This document shows positions 7,526 through 14,688 of a stretch of DNA of 17,222 bases, piece after piece. Numbering within the stretch: position 1 is the stretch's first letter; the number at the start of each line of letters is the position of its first letter. The position numbers and the translations under genes were made by a program. The DNA comes from JACKOD01 sp041591635 (GTDB lineage Bacteria > Pseudomonadota > Gammaproteobacteria > Pseudomonadales > Oleiphilaceae). The DNA is taken from contig JBFHRO010000052.1 of assembly GCA_041591635.1 (NCBI GenBank), positions 1 to 17,222 on the forward strand, written 5' to 3'. The notes beneath the pieces are model-generated. The model searched no databases. It worked only from the letters and a program-made list of their open reading frames with translations, and was not told where the DNA came from.

Positions 7526-9334
7526 ATGACATTTCAACCTTTATCCTGGCGCACCTTTCTCATCACTGCCGGCATTTTGTCCCAGCTTACCGGCTGTGGT
7601 GGCGGTTCCAGCGACAGCACGCTTGGCGCCTCTACCAGTACCGACACCGGCACCCTGCAACTGGCTATTACCGACGCCGAAGAAGACTTTCTCACCTACA
7701 AGGTCAAGGTGAATGCGGTAAACCTGATCCGCAAGGACGGTGCCAGCGTCAGCCTGCTGCCGTTGAGCAGCGATGTGGATTTTGTTCAGTACCAGGAGTT
7801 ATCGGAGCTCTTCGCCGCGGCCTCCGTACCTGCCGGCAATTATGAAAAGGTCACCCTGAAGCTGGACTACGCCGATGCTGACATTGTGATCCAGGATGAA
7901 GCCGGTACCAGTTACAGCGCCAAGGCGGTGGATACTGAAGGCAAGGCGGTTACCCAGCTTGATGTGGAAATGAATCTCACCGGCGACAACAACCTGCAAA
8001 TCACCAAAGGCAAGATTTCACGCTTGACGCTCGACTTCGATCTGGCCGCCTCAAACACCATCAAGAGCTTCAGCCCTGCCGAAGTCCAGGTTGAACCCTT
8101 CCTGCTGGCCACAGCCGAACTGGACAAAGACCGTGAACACCGGGTGCGGGGCTTGTTGGCAGCCACCGATACCAGCGCCTCTTCGTTCACCCTTGCCTTA
8201 CGCCCCATGCGCCTGAAAACCGGCGAGTTCGGTCAGTTCAAGGTACACACCAGTGACGCCACCCAGTATGAAATCAACGGCATCGAATACAGCGGCAGTG
8301 CCGGCTTTACCGCCCTGGCGGCATTGGCAGCCGACACCCCGGTGGTAACCTTCGGCCAGCATCAGTCCACCACCGACACCTTTACCGCCAGCAAGGTTGA
8401 AGCGGGATCAAGTGTGGCCTGGGCGGGCAAGGATGTGCTCAAAGGTCTGGTCACCGCACGCAACGGCAATGAAATCACCTTGCGCGGCGCGGTTATCGAA
8501 GCCGAAGGCAAGGCCGCACACTTCACCAAAACACTCAAGCTCACCTTGGGCGACAGTACCCCCGTTCACGGCTATCGCCTGGGCGATGCCAGTATCGCCA
8601 ACCTTTCCATTGGCCAGCAGATTCTGGCACTGGGCAGCTACAGCCAGAGCGGCTTCGATGCCACCGAGGGTCTGGTACGCATGAAGCTCAACCGGGTAAC
8701 CGGGCAGGTCAAAACCCTGGAGCCCTTTGTGGTCGATGTGGCCAGCATCAACCGCCGCCCGGTAAGCCTGTTTGATTTCAGCGGTACCGGCAGCGACAGC
8801 AGCACCAACGCGGATCCCGACAACTATGAAGTCGATTATCGCACCCTGGATATCAGCACCCTGAAGGCGTCTGACTGGGTGCAGCTGCGTGGCTACCCCA
8901 CGGCGTTTGGCAGCGCACCCAAGGATTTTGATGCCCTGAGTCTGGTGAGCGCCAACCCGAACAAACACAAAGCCATGTTGATGAGCCAGTGCGGCAAAAA
9001 AGCCAGTGCCAATAGCAGCGCCTGTGTCAGCGTCAGTGCCGGCGCCCTGCAGTTGAGCAGTACCGCCAGCGCGCGCCTGCACATTACCGGTATTCCCGCC
9101 GTGCAAACCCGCGAACTGCCTGTCAGCACCATCACAGGTGCCAGCGGTGAAGGGCGCTATGCGATTCAGCAAAAAGGCAAAGCCATTGACCTGTATCGCC
9201 AGTTCAGTGACTTCAGTGCCGCACTGGAACTCAAACTGGCCGAAGGGGCCAAAGTGGAGCGCGTAACTGCCACCGGTCAATACGACCAGACCACCCAGAC
9301 CCTCAGCGCCCAGGGCTGTACCGTGAAGCTATAA
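7526..9334 (+). CDS. DUF4382 lipoprotein with DUF5666-like repeats
   Basis: A 602-residue lipoprotein with a very good AAGGAGA (7513-7519) before the ATG. The signal ends in a lipobox L-T-G-C with Cys24, followed by a G/S/D-rich linker. Residues about 42-190 match DUF4382 (LQLAITDAEEDFLTYKVKV, VPAGNYEKVTLKLDY, NNLQITKGKISRLTLDFDL). The rest contains about three beta-rich segments of DUF5666 type (starting near VRGLLAATD, VLKGLVTARNG and VTGQVKTLEP), each with a V-x-G-x-V opening, a T-Y/H-G-x middle and a final G-x-Y-x turn. No catalytic motif is seen. It is probably anchored to the outer membrane; a surface or adhesion role is only a guess. A perfect hairpin follows the stop, so it is likely monocistronic. 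Confidence 0.8.
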   Translation: MTFQPLSWRTFLITAGILSQLTGCGGGSSDSTLGASTSTDTGTLQLAITDAEEDFLTYKVKVNAVNLIRKDGASVSLLPLSSDVDFVQYQELSELFAAASVPAGNYEKVTLKLDYADADIVIQDEAGTSYSAKAVDTEGKAVTQLDVEMNLTGDNNLQITKGKISRLTLDFDLAASNTIKSFSPAEVQVEPFLLATAELDKDREHRVRGLLAATDTSASSFTLALRPMRLKTGEFGQFKVHTSDATQYEINGIEYSGSAGFTALAALAADTPVVTFGQHQSTTDTFTASKVEAGSSVAWAGKDVLKGLVTARNGNEITLRGAVIEAEGKAAHFTKTLKLTLGDSTPVHGYRLGDASIANLSIGQQILALGSYSQSGFDATEGLVRMKLNRVTGQVKTLEPFVVDVASINRRPVSLFDFSGTGSDSSTNADPDNYEVDYRTLDISTLKASDWVQLRGYPTAFGSAPKDFDALSLVSANPNKHKAMLMSQCGKKASANSSACVSVSAGALQLSSTASARLHITGIPAVQTRELPVSTITGASGEGRYAIQQKGKAIDLYRQFSDFSAALELKLAEGAKVERVTATGQYDQTTQTLSAQGCTVKL

Positions 9335-9342
9335 TCAACACC

Positions 9343-9366
9343 GCGGGGCAGGCCAGCCTGCCCCGC
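9343..9366 (+). terminator. Perfect 10-bp stem hairpin after the DUF4382 gene
   Basis: GCGGGGCAGG (9343-9352) pairs perfectly with CCTGCCCCGC (9357-9366) around the tetraloop CCAG. It starts eight bases after the stop codon. A U-tract is missing, so it may act with Rho or mainly protect the mRNA 3' end. Confidence 0.6.
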
Positions 9367-9454
9367 ATGCCCAAAAGCACTAACAGCCCGACACGATCAA
9401 CACCGGATTCGGGTAAACGATTACTACCACCGCCAGGGAGTCACGCCAACCACG

Positions 9455-9979
9455 ATGGAAACCTTTCTGGCCCAGATACAGCGACAGGCGTTTCGTATGG
9501 CACAACTGGCCACCGGAAACGAAGCCGATGCCCTGGACATTGTGCAGGATGCCATGATGAAGCTGGTTCAGCGCTACCAGCACAAGCCCAGCGATGAATG
9601 GCGCCCCTTGTTTTTTCGCATTCTGGAACACCGGATTCTCGACTGGCATCGCAAAGAAACACTGAAACGGCGCTGGTTCTTCTGGAAAAAACCGACAGAC
9701 AACGAAGACAGTGACGAACAGATCGACTTACTGGAACAACACCCGGATGACAATGAACCAATACAGGAGATTGCGACCCGACAGCTTAGCGAACAGTTGC
9801 TCGACACCCTGCGACAGCTACCGGTCAAGCAACAGCAGTGTTTCCTCCTGCGTTCCTGGGAAGGCTTGTCGGTCGCCGAAACAGCCCATGCCATGGGCAT
9901 TACCGAAGGCAGCGTAAAGACCCATTACTTCAGGGCCAGACAGAAACTACAACAGGTGGCAGACCAGCATGAAACGTGA
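9455..9979 (+). CDS. ECF-type RNA polymerase sigma factor
   Basis: A 174-residue group-4 sigma factor. Region 2 (residues 10-75) has A-T-G-NEADALDIVQDAMMKL, the core-binding helix, and FFRILEHRILDWHRKE for -10 recognition. Region 4 (116-168) has LRQLPVKQQQCFLLRSWEGLSVAETAHAMGITEGSVKTHYFRARQKL with a clear helix-turn-helix. The linker is acidic (TDNEDSDEQIDLLEQHPDDNE). It overlaps the next gene by 11 bp and heads a four-gene operon that includes DUF3619-like and DUF3106 products, an arrangement known in beta- and gammaproteobacteria. The AGGGAG (9435-9440) is 14 bases from the ATG, so translation may be low. Regulation is probably through the downstream membrane protein; no autoregulatory promoter can be pointed to with confidence. 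Confidence 0.9.
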   Translation: METFLAQIQRQAFRMAQLATGNEADALDIVQDAMMKLVQRYQHKPSDEWRPLFFRILEHRILDWHRKETLKRRWFFWKKPTDNEDSDEQIDLLEQHPDDNEPIQEIATRQLSEQLLDTLRQLPVKQQQCFLLRSWEGLSVAETAHAMGITEGSVKTHYFRARQKLQQVADQHET

Positions 9980-10349
9980 ACCTCTCACCCCCGATGATCC
10001 GGACAGCCGGCTCGACAACCAGGTGCGCCACGCGCTCAATGTTAGCCTGGAGACGATTTCTCCCCGCCAGCAGGCACAGCTCAATGCGGCCCGGCGCAAG
10101 GCACTGGCGTCAAGGTCGGCATCTGCACGCCCTGCCTGGCAAGGCTGGATGGGGGCAACCGGGCTGGCAACCAGCTGCCTGATTGCACTGCTGGTGCTCT
10201 GGCCTGCCACAAACACGCCCACGCTCGACGGGTTCGCGGATGTGCTCCCCCTGCTGGAGCTGGAAACCGATGAAGTCGAACTGATTGAAGAACTGGAATT
10301 TGTGTACTGGTTACAGGAACAAGACAAGGTGGCACGTGAACAAGGCTAA
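9969..10349 (+). CDS. Putative anti-sigma factor, DUF3619-like single-pass membrane protein
   Basis: A 126-residue protein with a basic/polar N-terminal cytosolic domain (residues 1-58, rich in R and Q, including LDNQVRHALNVSLETISPRQQAQLNAARRKAL), one transmembrane helix (about 60-79, WMGATGLATSCLIALLVLWPA) and a short acidic periplasmic tail with ELIEELEFVYWLQEQ (105-119). The E-x-L-E-F-x-x-W-L pattern is a mark of DUF3619 proteins, which sit next to ECF sigma genes. Topology and gene overlap with the sigma gene argue for an anti-sigma role: the N-terminal domain would hold the sigma factor and the periplasmic tail would sense the signal. There is no ZAS zinc motif, so the binding mode is not the RsrA/ChrR type. 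The assignment is by context and motif, not homology search. Confidence 0.7.
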   Translation: MKREPLTPDDPDSRLDNQVRHALNVSLETISPRQQAQLNAARRKALASRSASARPAWQGWMGATGLATSCLIALLVLWPATNTPTLDGFADVLPLLELETDEVELIEELEFVYWLQEQDKVAREQG

Positions 10350-10572
10350 GGCCCTGGCCAGTGTGGCATTTATCGCCATGGCCGGACCCGTGAAGGCCAG
10401 CGAAGCACCACCGGCCGATCCGGCATTTTTTGAGTTTCTGGCCAGCATGGTCGACGTTGACGGTGAGTGGATCGACCCCATGACCCTTGCCGAACCGGAT
10501 GAACTCAGCACCAACACACTTGACCGCCCCGAGAAAACCAGTGTCACCACCGATGAGGACACCACACCATGA
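10336..10572 (+). CDS. Small exported protein of the ECF sigma operon
   Basis: A 78-residue protein starting with GTG at 10336, with AAGG (10326-10329) six bases upstream; it overlaps the anti-sigma gene by 14 bp. An in-frame ATG at 10285 would give a longer overlap and spoil the signal sequence. Residues 1-21 look like a signal peptide (NKAKALASVAFIAMAGPVKA, cut before SEA). The mature part has a compact motif DPAFFEFLASMVDVDGEWIDPMTL (28-51) and then an acidic, threonine-rich tail without predicted structure. I recognise the FEFL...DGEW-DP pattern only as typical of small proteins in this operon type and cannot name a function. It is likely periplasmic, either a partner of the anti-sigma tail or of DUF3106. 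Confidence 0.65.
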   Translation: MNKAKALASVAFIAMAGPVKASEAPPADPAFFEFLASMVDVDGEWIDPMTLAEPDELSTNTLDRPEKTSVTTDEDTTP

Positions 10573-11027
10573 GCCCTATCCCCTCACGCCATCTCTGGTT
10601 ACTCTGGCTGTGCCTGCAGGCGCCCCTGGCCTGCGCACTGGACTGGCAACAGCTGTCGAAGGAAGAACAAAAGGTACTGGCTCCGCTCAGCAACCAGTGG
10701 AACGGCTTTGATGCCGATCGCCAGTCCCAGTTGCAAACCGGCGCCCAACGCTGGCTGAAAATGACCCCCGAGCAACACCAGCAAGCCCAGCAGCGTTATC
10801 AGCAATGGCAGCAACTCAGCCCCGAGCAACGGCAAGGCCTGAAGCAGAAAATGCAGCAGTACCGGGCGCTGCCCAGGGAAGAGCGCCAGCAACTGCGGCA
10901 AACCTACCAGCAGTACCGAAACCTGGCCCCCGATCAAAAGCAACAGCTGCGCGAGCGCTTCAAGAACATGACGCCACAGCAGAAGCAGCAGCTCAAGCAA
11001 CGCATGCAGCAGGCCAAACGGCGCTAA
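10569..11027 (+). CDS. Exported glutamine-rich DUF3106 protein
   Basis: A 152-residue protein whose ATG overlaps the previous stop (ATGA, 10569-10572), so translation is probably coupled. Residues 1-23 are a signal peptide ending in ACA. The mature protein is a run of amphipathic, Q/R-rich helical units of about 15-18 residues that start with (T/S/A)P-E/D-Q-style turns: MTPEQHQQAQQRY, LSPEQRQGLKQKM, LPREERQQLRQTY, LAPDQKQQLRERF, MTPQQKQQLKQRM. This is the DUF3106 pattern. The look of the repeats recalls periplasmic CpxP/Spy-like stress proteins, but this is resemblance of composition, not shown homology. It is the last gene of the sigma operon and converges with the minus-strand barrel gene 30 bp away. 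Confidence 0.8.
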   Translation: MSPIPSRHLWLLWLCLQAPLACALDWQQLSKEEQKVLAPLSNQWNGFDADRQSQLQTGAQRWLKMTPEQHQQAQQRYQQWQQLSPEQRQGLKQKMQQYRALPREERQQLRQTYQQYRNLAPDQKQQLRERFKNMTPQQKQQLKQRMQQAKRR

Positions 11028-11057
11028 CGCCAACGCTCTGGCCTGCGCTTGCCCCCT

Positions 11058-11972
11058 TCAAAACAGATAACTGACCCCGGCGCCCGCCGAAGGGCCGTCG
11101 GGAGCCTTTGGCAGCGGTAATGCCACCGACGCCTGCCACGACCACTGACGGTACAGGTAGTTCATCGAGAAACCGATTTGACCGCTGTCGTCGCTCTCTT
11201 GCGTATTCTGAGCCAGCGAACCCTGCCGGCGTACCACACCACTGCCGGCCCGGCGCGAGAGTTGCCACTGGCCATCGGCCTCGCTCGACACCGCCGTCGA
11301 CCAGCCAAGGTCCAGTCGCGGCACCAGCGCGCTCTCGCTGCCCAGGGGCAGGAAATAGCTCACCCCGGCGCCCCAGTCGAGGGAATAGCGGGTTGAATCC
11401 TCATCGGTCTGATTTTGCTGACCGGGCTTGGCATTGACCATAACCTGAAGCTTTTCATCGGTGGCGGTGAAGTCGGCCACCAGCGCGCACGAAACATCAA
11501 ACCCCCAGTCGCCCGCTTCGAAGTCCCGCCCTACCCGCCAGTCGGCCCAGCGGCTGGTGGTGGTCTTGTCGTAGCGTCCTGACGACGCCGTTTTGGCATT
11601 GCCTGCAGGGGCAAAATCCAGTTGTGCCGCTTCGGTTTGCACGTTCAATCCCAGCCGGCTCCACCAGGGCCCCGACTGCCAGCCCAGATGCGCCGAATAG
11701 CGCTGGCGCTCAAGCTGCAACCTGCCCTGCGGCCGCGTCAGTGAATCCTCGGCCTGGTAGAACGCCATGCCGGCGGACCACTGCTCACCCAACGGCACAC
11801 TGGCACTGAGCGAAATACCCAAGGGCGAAAGTGTGGCATCGGCATTGCGGCCCGACCAGGTTTCATCGGCACGATCGACGAATAGCGTCACCTGCTCCCC
11901 TGCGGCCCAAACGCTATTCGTCAGGCTCAAGACCAGCCACCAGGGACGAGAGAAAAAACGCGCAACAAGCAT
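11058..11972 (-). CDS. Outer-membrane beta-barrel protein of unknown function
   Basis: A 304-residue protein with a signal peptide (residues 1-23, ending NSVWA). The mature part is made of alternating polar/hydrophobic strands with many aromatic residues (WSAGMAFYQAED, YSAHLGWQSGPWWSRLGLNV, WADWRVGRDFEAGDWGFDVS, LDWGAGVSYFLPLG). It ends in GAGVSYLF, with the terminal Phe expected of a BAM-folded outer-membrane protein. I do not recognise the family; length fits a 10-12-stranded barrel. Its ATG shares one base with the kinase stop (TGATG at 11974-11970) and GAGG lies eight bases upstream, so it is coupled to the histidine kinase. Gene order suggests that its amount, or its cargo, is linked to the kinase. 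Confidence 0.7.
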   Translation of the reverse strand: MLVARFFSRPWWLVLSLTNSVWAAGEQVTLFVDRADETWSGRNADATLSPLGISLSASVPLGEQWSAGMAFYQAEDSLTRPQGRLQLERQRYSAHLGWQSGPWWSRLGLNVQTEAAQLDFAPAGNAKTASSGRYDKTTTSRWADWRVGRDFEAGDWGFDVSCALVADFTATDEKLQVMVNAKPGQQNQTDEDSTRYSLDWGAGVSYFLPLGSESALVPRLDLGWSTAVSSEADGQWQLSRRAGSGVVRRQGSLAQNTQESDDSGQIGFSMNYLYRQWSWQASVALPLPKAPDGPSAGAGVSYLF

Positions 11973-13378
11973 CAGGCAGGCCTCGGTCCCTTGGCAGAAG
12001 TGTCATCCTGCACCGGCGTCACATCGGTATCCACCGGCACCTGCAAGGTAAAGGTGCAGCCTTTGTGGGCATTGTTAGCGACACTCAGCTGCCCCCCCAT
12101 CAGCTGGGCATAGTGGGCACTGATCGCCAGCCCCAGACCAATGCCCTCGTAATCGCGGGTAGATGACATGTCCGCCTGGGAGAACATGGTAAAAAGATTG
12201 TTGAGTGCCTCGGGGCGAATGCCTATGCCCGTGTCGGTGATGCGGCACACCAGCACGCTGTCTGCCGGCAACAGCTTGACGTCAGCCGCCACCTCAATCA
12301 TGCCCTCGCGGGTGAACTTGAAGGCGTTATCGAGCAAGTTGGAAAGCGTCCGCAACAACTTGCCGTAATCAGCCCGGACCCAGTGGCGGGCGGCGCGCGC
12401 GCAATTGAAAGACACCTGCAGGCTACTGGCGCGCATTCTGGCAGCAAAGCGCTGCTCAAGAGCCTCAAACAAGACCCGCAACGAAAACACCTGCAAACCC
12501 AGGGGCACACGCGACGAGGCAATTTCGGTGTATTCCAGCAGGCTTTCGATTTTGCTCAGCAGCTCGCTGGACGAAAGTCGAATGTTGGCCAGGCATTTCT
12601 GGCCACGCTCCGTGAGCACCTCGCCTTCGAGAATGTGGCTGAACCCCATGACGCCGTTTAACGGCGTGCGTAACTCATGGCTGATAGCCGACAGAAACTC
12701 CGACCGTGACCGCAATGACAGCGTCAGTTTTTCCTCAACCTCGCGTCGCTGGGCAATTTCCGCCTGCAACCGGGCCATTTGTTCAGCCACCCTGGCGTCG
12801 GACTGGGCGGTGGTCACAATCAGGCTGCCAATGGCGGCGGTCGCAGCCAGGCTTGACACCAGGACAAACACAAAAGCCAGCATCGGCACCTGATCCGGGG
12901 GGGTGATATTTACCGGATGTACCCCCTGCACCGTGGCCACCGCCGATGCCAGCGCCAGCAGCAACACATAGCCAAAACTCGCCAGCGCACTGCGATTGCC
13001 AAGAAGCAAGGCCGTAATGGCCGGCAATACCGGCAAGGTGGCGATGGCGTAACCGGTGACCCCACCGTTGGTGATCAGACCACTGGTGACAATCAGATGC
13101 AAAAACGCGATCGCCACATACCCAGGCCATACCAGAGGCTCACGGCTTCGATGCAGCACCAGTATGCAGGCGCCCAGCGCGATCAGAACGGTGCCGTTGA
13201 CCAGCTGACGTATCCAGAGCTGATTGATAAACGCAATGATCACCATCAGCAGCACAATCCCGAAAAGCACCAGCAGCACCCAGAGGGTATAGGTCCGGCG
13301 TTTGCCGGCATGAATTTGCGCTACCGGTTCGGCAGCGTTTGGCTCTGGGTGAGATACAGCGGATGAGGATGGTTTCAT
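11972..13378 (-). CDS. Membrane sensor histidine kinase (no receiver domain)
   Basis: A 468-residue kinase. The N-terminal 190 residues carry six hydrophobic helices (about 32-51, 60-76, 84-102, 109-127, 131-150, 166-188) with short loops, a MASE-like sensor without a large periplasmic domain. A coiled coil (194-222) leads to HisKA with His234 in SAISHELRTPLNG. The ATPase domain has the N box NLLDNAFKF (347-355), G1 DTGIGI (382-387) and G2 GIGLGLAIS (412-420), so catalysis looks intact. No receiver or response regulator gene is adjacent, so its partner must be elsewhere, unless the AraC-type regulator across the divergent region acts downstream. I chose ATG 13378; the frame is open to a GTG at 13531, but that extension looks non-coding. 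The stop overlaps the barrel gene. Confidence 0.88.
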   Translation of the reverse strand: MKPSSSAVSHPEPNAAEPVAQIHAGKRRTYTLWVLLVLFGIVLLMVIIAFINQLWIRQLVNGTVLIALGACILVLHRSREPLVWPGYVAIAFLHLIVTSGLITNGGVTGYAIATLPVLPAITALLLGNRSALASFGYVLLLALASAVATVQGVHPVNITPPDQVPMLAFVFVLVSSLAATAAIGSLIVTTAQSDARVAEQMARLQAEIAQRREVEEKLTLSLRSRSEFLSAISHELRTPLNGVMGFSHILEGEVLTERGQKCLANIRLSSSELLSKIESLLEYTEIASSRVPLGLQVFSLRVLFEALEQRFAARMRASSLQVSFNCARAARHWVRADYGKLLRTLSNLLDNAFKFTREGMIEVAADVKLLPADSVLVCRITDTGIGIRPEALNNLFTMFSQADMSSTRDYEGIGLGLAISAHYAQLMGGQLSVANNAHKGCTFTLQVPVDTDVTPVQDDTSAKGPRPA

Positions 13379-13696
13379 ACGTCCCAGTCTAGACCGGCAC
13401 CGCAAAAAAATCCCCTTTCCTTGGGCCCGCCATTCATTGGCACCGCAAGCGTCCTGCCACCAATCGCCAGAAACGGTACATTCATACATAAATGCAAGAA
13501 TAACAAGATGTTGCTCACAATCCACGAGCACCGGAGGTGCATGCGCAGGGCGTCATCATTACAATCCCTTAATGACACGTTGTGACACAATGTGACACAA
13601 AGCGGCACAACAAAATACATAAAAAAATAAATAACAAAACAAGAACAACACTGGAATTCAATCACGAATTCATCGCACCTTTTCAGAGAAAGCCTC
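13379..13696. promoter_or_regulatory. Divergent intergenic region between kinase and AraC-type regulator
   Basis: This 318-bp gap holds four phased direct repeats (13571-13610), an A-rich tract (13611-13640), a direct pair of GAATTC-led repeats (13654-13665 and 13666-13678), and a repeated GGCACCGCAA (13396-13405 and 13439-13448). A possible plus-strand promoter is GTGACA (13592-13597) with TACATA (13616-13621) at 18 bp, which would place its -35 box inside the repeats. On the minus strand TGTAAT (complement of 13558-13563) could serve the kinase, leaving a leader of about 170 bases. No RNA gene is recognisable. Confidence 0.5.
13571..13610. repeat. Four direct repeats of 10 bp, core TGTGACACAA
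   Basis: The core TGACAC begins at 13573, 13583 and 13593, exactly 10 bp apart, and a degenerate fourth copy (CGGCAC) begins at 13603. The two central units are identical, TGTGACACAA. Each core TGTG-A-CACA is itself symmetric. Ten-bp phasing places all copies on nearly the same face of the helix, as in cooperative operators. Confidence 0.75.
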
Positions 13697-14488
13697 ATGC
13701 TGTCGACGTCACCCAAGGCCATTATCTATACCTCACCCACCCATTCACTGTATGTCGGCCGCGTCGAGCGCTTGCTGACCCGAGTAAGTGTTAGCCCCAC
13801 ACTGATTGTCTCGCTCGAGGAGGATCTGGAGCTGATAGATCCCGCCAGTCAGGCGCGTTTGCGCAGCAATAGCCTGCTCATTCCTGCCGGCAGCCAGGTC
13901 ACTGTTGATACCCACGGTGCCAAGGTCGCCATGGGCTTTCTCGACGACCTGGGGCATGACTTTGCCCGCCTCGCTGCGCAGGCCTCTACCCAGGTACCTC
14001 ATGGCGCCGCCCACATCCACGCCAACCTGTACCATGCACCGGAAATCATTCGTCAGGCCGATTACCTGTCTTGCCAGCGCCCCGCCACCGCAAATGCCTT
14101 TGAACTGTTCGAAGCCTGGATGGGCACACCCGCCGCCACTGTCACTTCTGTGGTTGACAGTCGGGTTGCCAGAGCCGTTGCACTGATCAAGGAGAGCGCC
14201 AACCAGAACCAGTCAGTGGCCGATGTGGCCCGCCAGGTGAATCTGTCGGTACCGCGCCTGATTCAGTTGTTCAAGCAGCAAACCGGAACCCCTATTCGCC
14301 GCTTTCGGCTTTGGCAGCGCATCTTTGTCACCGCCACCAAACTCACTCAAGGCTACTCGCTCACCGATGCTGCCGTTGCGGCCGGCTTTTCCGATTACGC
14401 CCAGTTCTCGCGTGTGTATCGCGAACTGGCGGGCGGCGCCCCCGCCGCAGCCAAAAACAACACCGAAATCCGGGTGCACGCCCACTAG
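13697..14488 (+). CDS. AraC-family transcriptional regulator
   Basis: A 263-residue protein with the C-terminal AraC/XylS double helix-turn-helix: residues about 155-247, with the first HTH in VADVARQVNLSVPRLIQLFKQQTG (174-197) and the second in SLTDAAVAAGFSDYAQFSRVYREL (221-244). The N-terminal 145 residues are a beta-rich ligand or dimerisation domain (SLLIPAGSQVTVDTHGAKVAMGF) that I cannot place in a named subfamily. A GAGAAAG (13686-13692) lies just before the ATG. It is divergent from the histidine kinase, and the phased repeats upstream are good candidates for its own binding sites. The ligand is unknown. Confidence 0.88.
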   Translation: MLSTSPKAIIYTSPTHSLYVGRVERLLTRVSVSPTLIVSLEEDLELIDPASQARLRSNSLLIPAGSQVTVDTHGAKVAMGFLDDLGHDFARLAAQASTQVPHGAAHIHANLYHAPEIIRQADYLSCQRPATANAFELFEAWMGTPAATVTSVVDSRVARAVALIKESANQNQSVADVARQVNLSVPRLIQLFKQQTGTPIRRFRLWQRIFVTATKLTQGYSLTDAAVAAGFSDYAQFSRVYRELAGGAPAAAKNNTEIRVHAH

Positions 14489-14500
14489 AAAGGCGCCCAC

Positions 14501-14521
14501 GGCGACACGCCGGATGTCGCC
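14501..14521 (+). terminator. Hairpin after the AraC-type regulator gene
   Basis: GGCGACA (14501-14507) pairs perfectly with TGTCGCC (14515-14521) around a seven-base loop, 12 bp after the stop. The downstream sequence is pyrimidine-rich but lacks a run of T. Confidence 0.4.
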
Positions 14522-14625
14522 CTCTCCCTGCTACCTTTATCTTCGACAACACGCCTGCACCGAGCGCCCGCGCCCTGCCAGTCGCTCACATTTCAACTGC
14601 CATGGCTCACAGCATCGCCAGGGTT

Positions 14626-14634
14626 TGCTATACT
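14626..14634 (+). promoter_or_regulatory. Extended -10 promoter of the GAF protein gene
   Basis: TG-C-TATACT (14626-14634) is an extended -10 element with a 5/6 hexamer, 54 bp before the ATG at 14689. A convincing -35 box is absent, as is usual for extended -10 promoters. Confidence 0.5.
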
Positions 14635-14688
14635 TTTTCCGTTTGCTGGTGCGAACTTAGCCACAGCCGTTGCCCATTCAGGAAAACC

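Noticed and set aside
8408..9280. Long minus-strand ORF (290 codons) opposite the DUF4382 gene
   Set aside because: The plus-strand frame has a strong ribosome-binding site, lipobox and domain match. The antisense frame is a shadow due to codon bias.
10599..11033. Minus-strand leucine-rich ORF (144 codons) opposite the DUF3106 gene
   Set aside because: The leucine runs are simply the complement of CAG glutamine codons in the DUF3106 gene.
13541..13585. A 14-codon ORF after GGAGGT upstream of the AraC-type regulator, a possible leader peptide
   Set aside because: The spacing of GGAGGT to the ATG is only two bases, the ORF runs into the phased repeats, and there is no amino-acid bias to suggest attenuation.
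13654..13678. Tandem GAATTC-led repeat of 12-13 bp in the AraC leader
   Set aside because: Two imperfect copies in an AT-rich leader may be chance; no symmetry or phase relation to the main repeats is evident. Noted under the intergenic region only.
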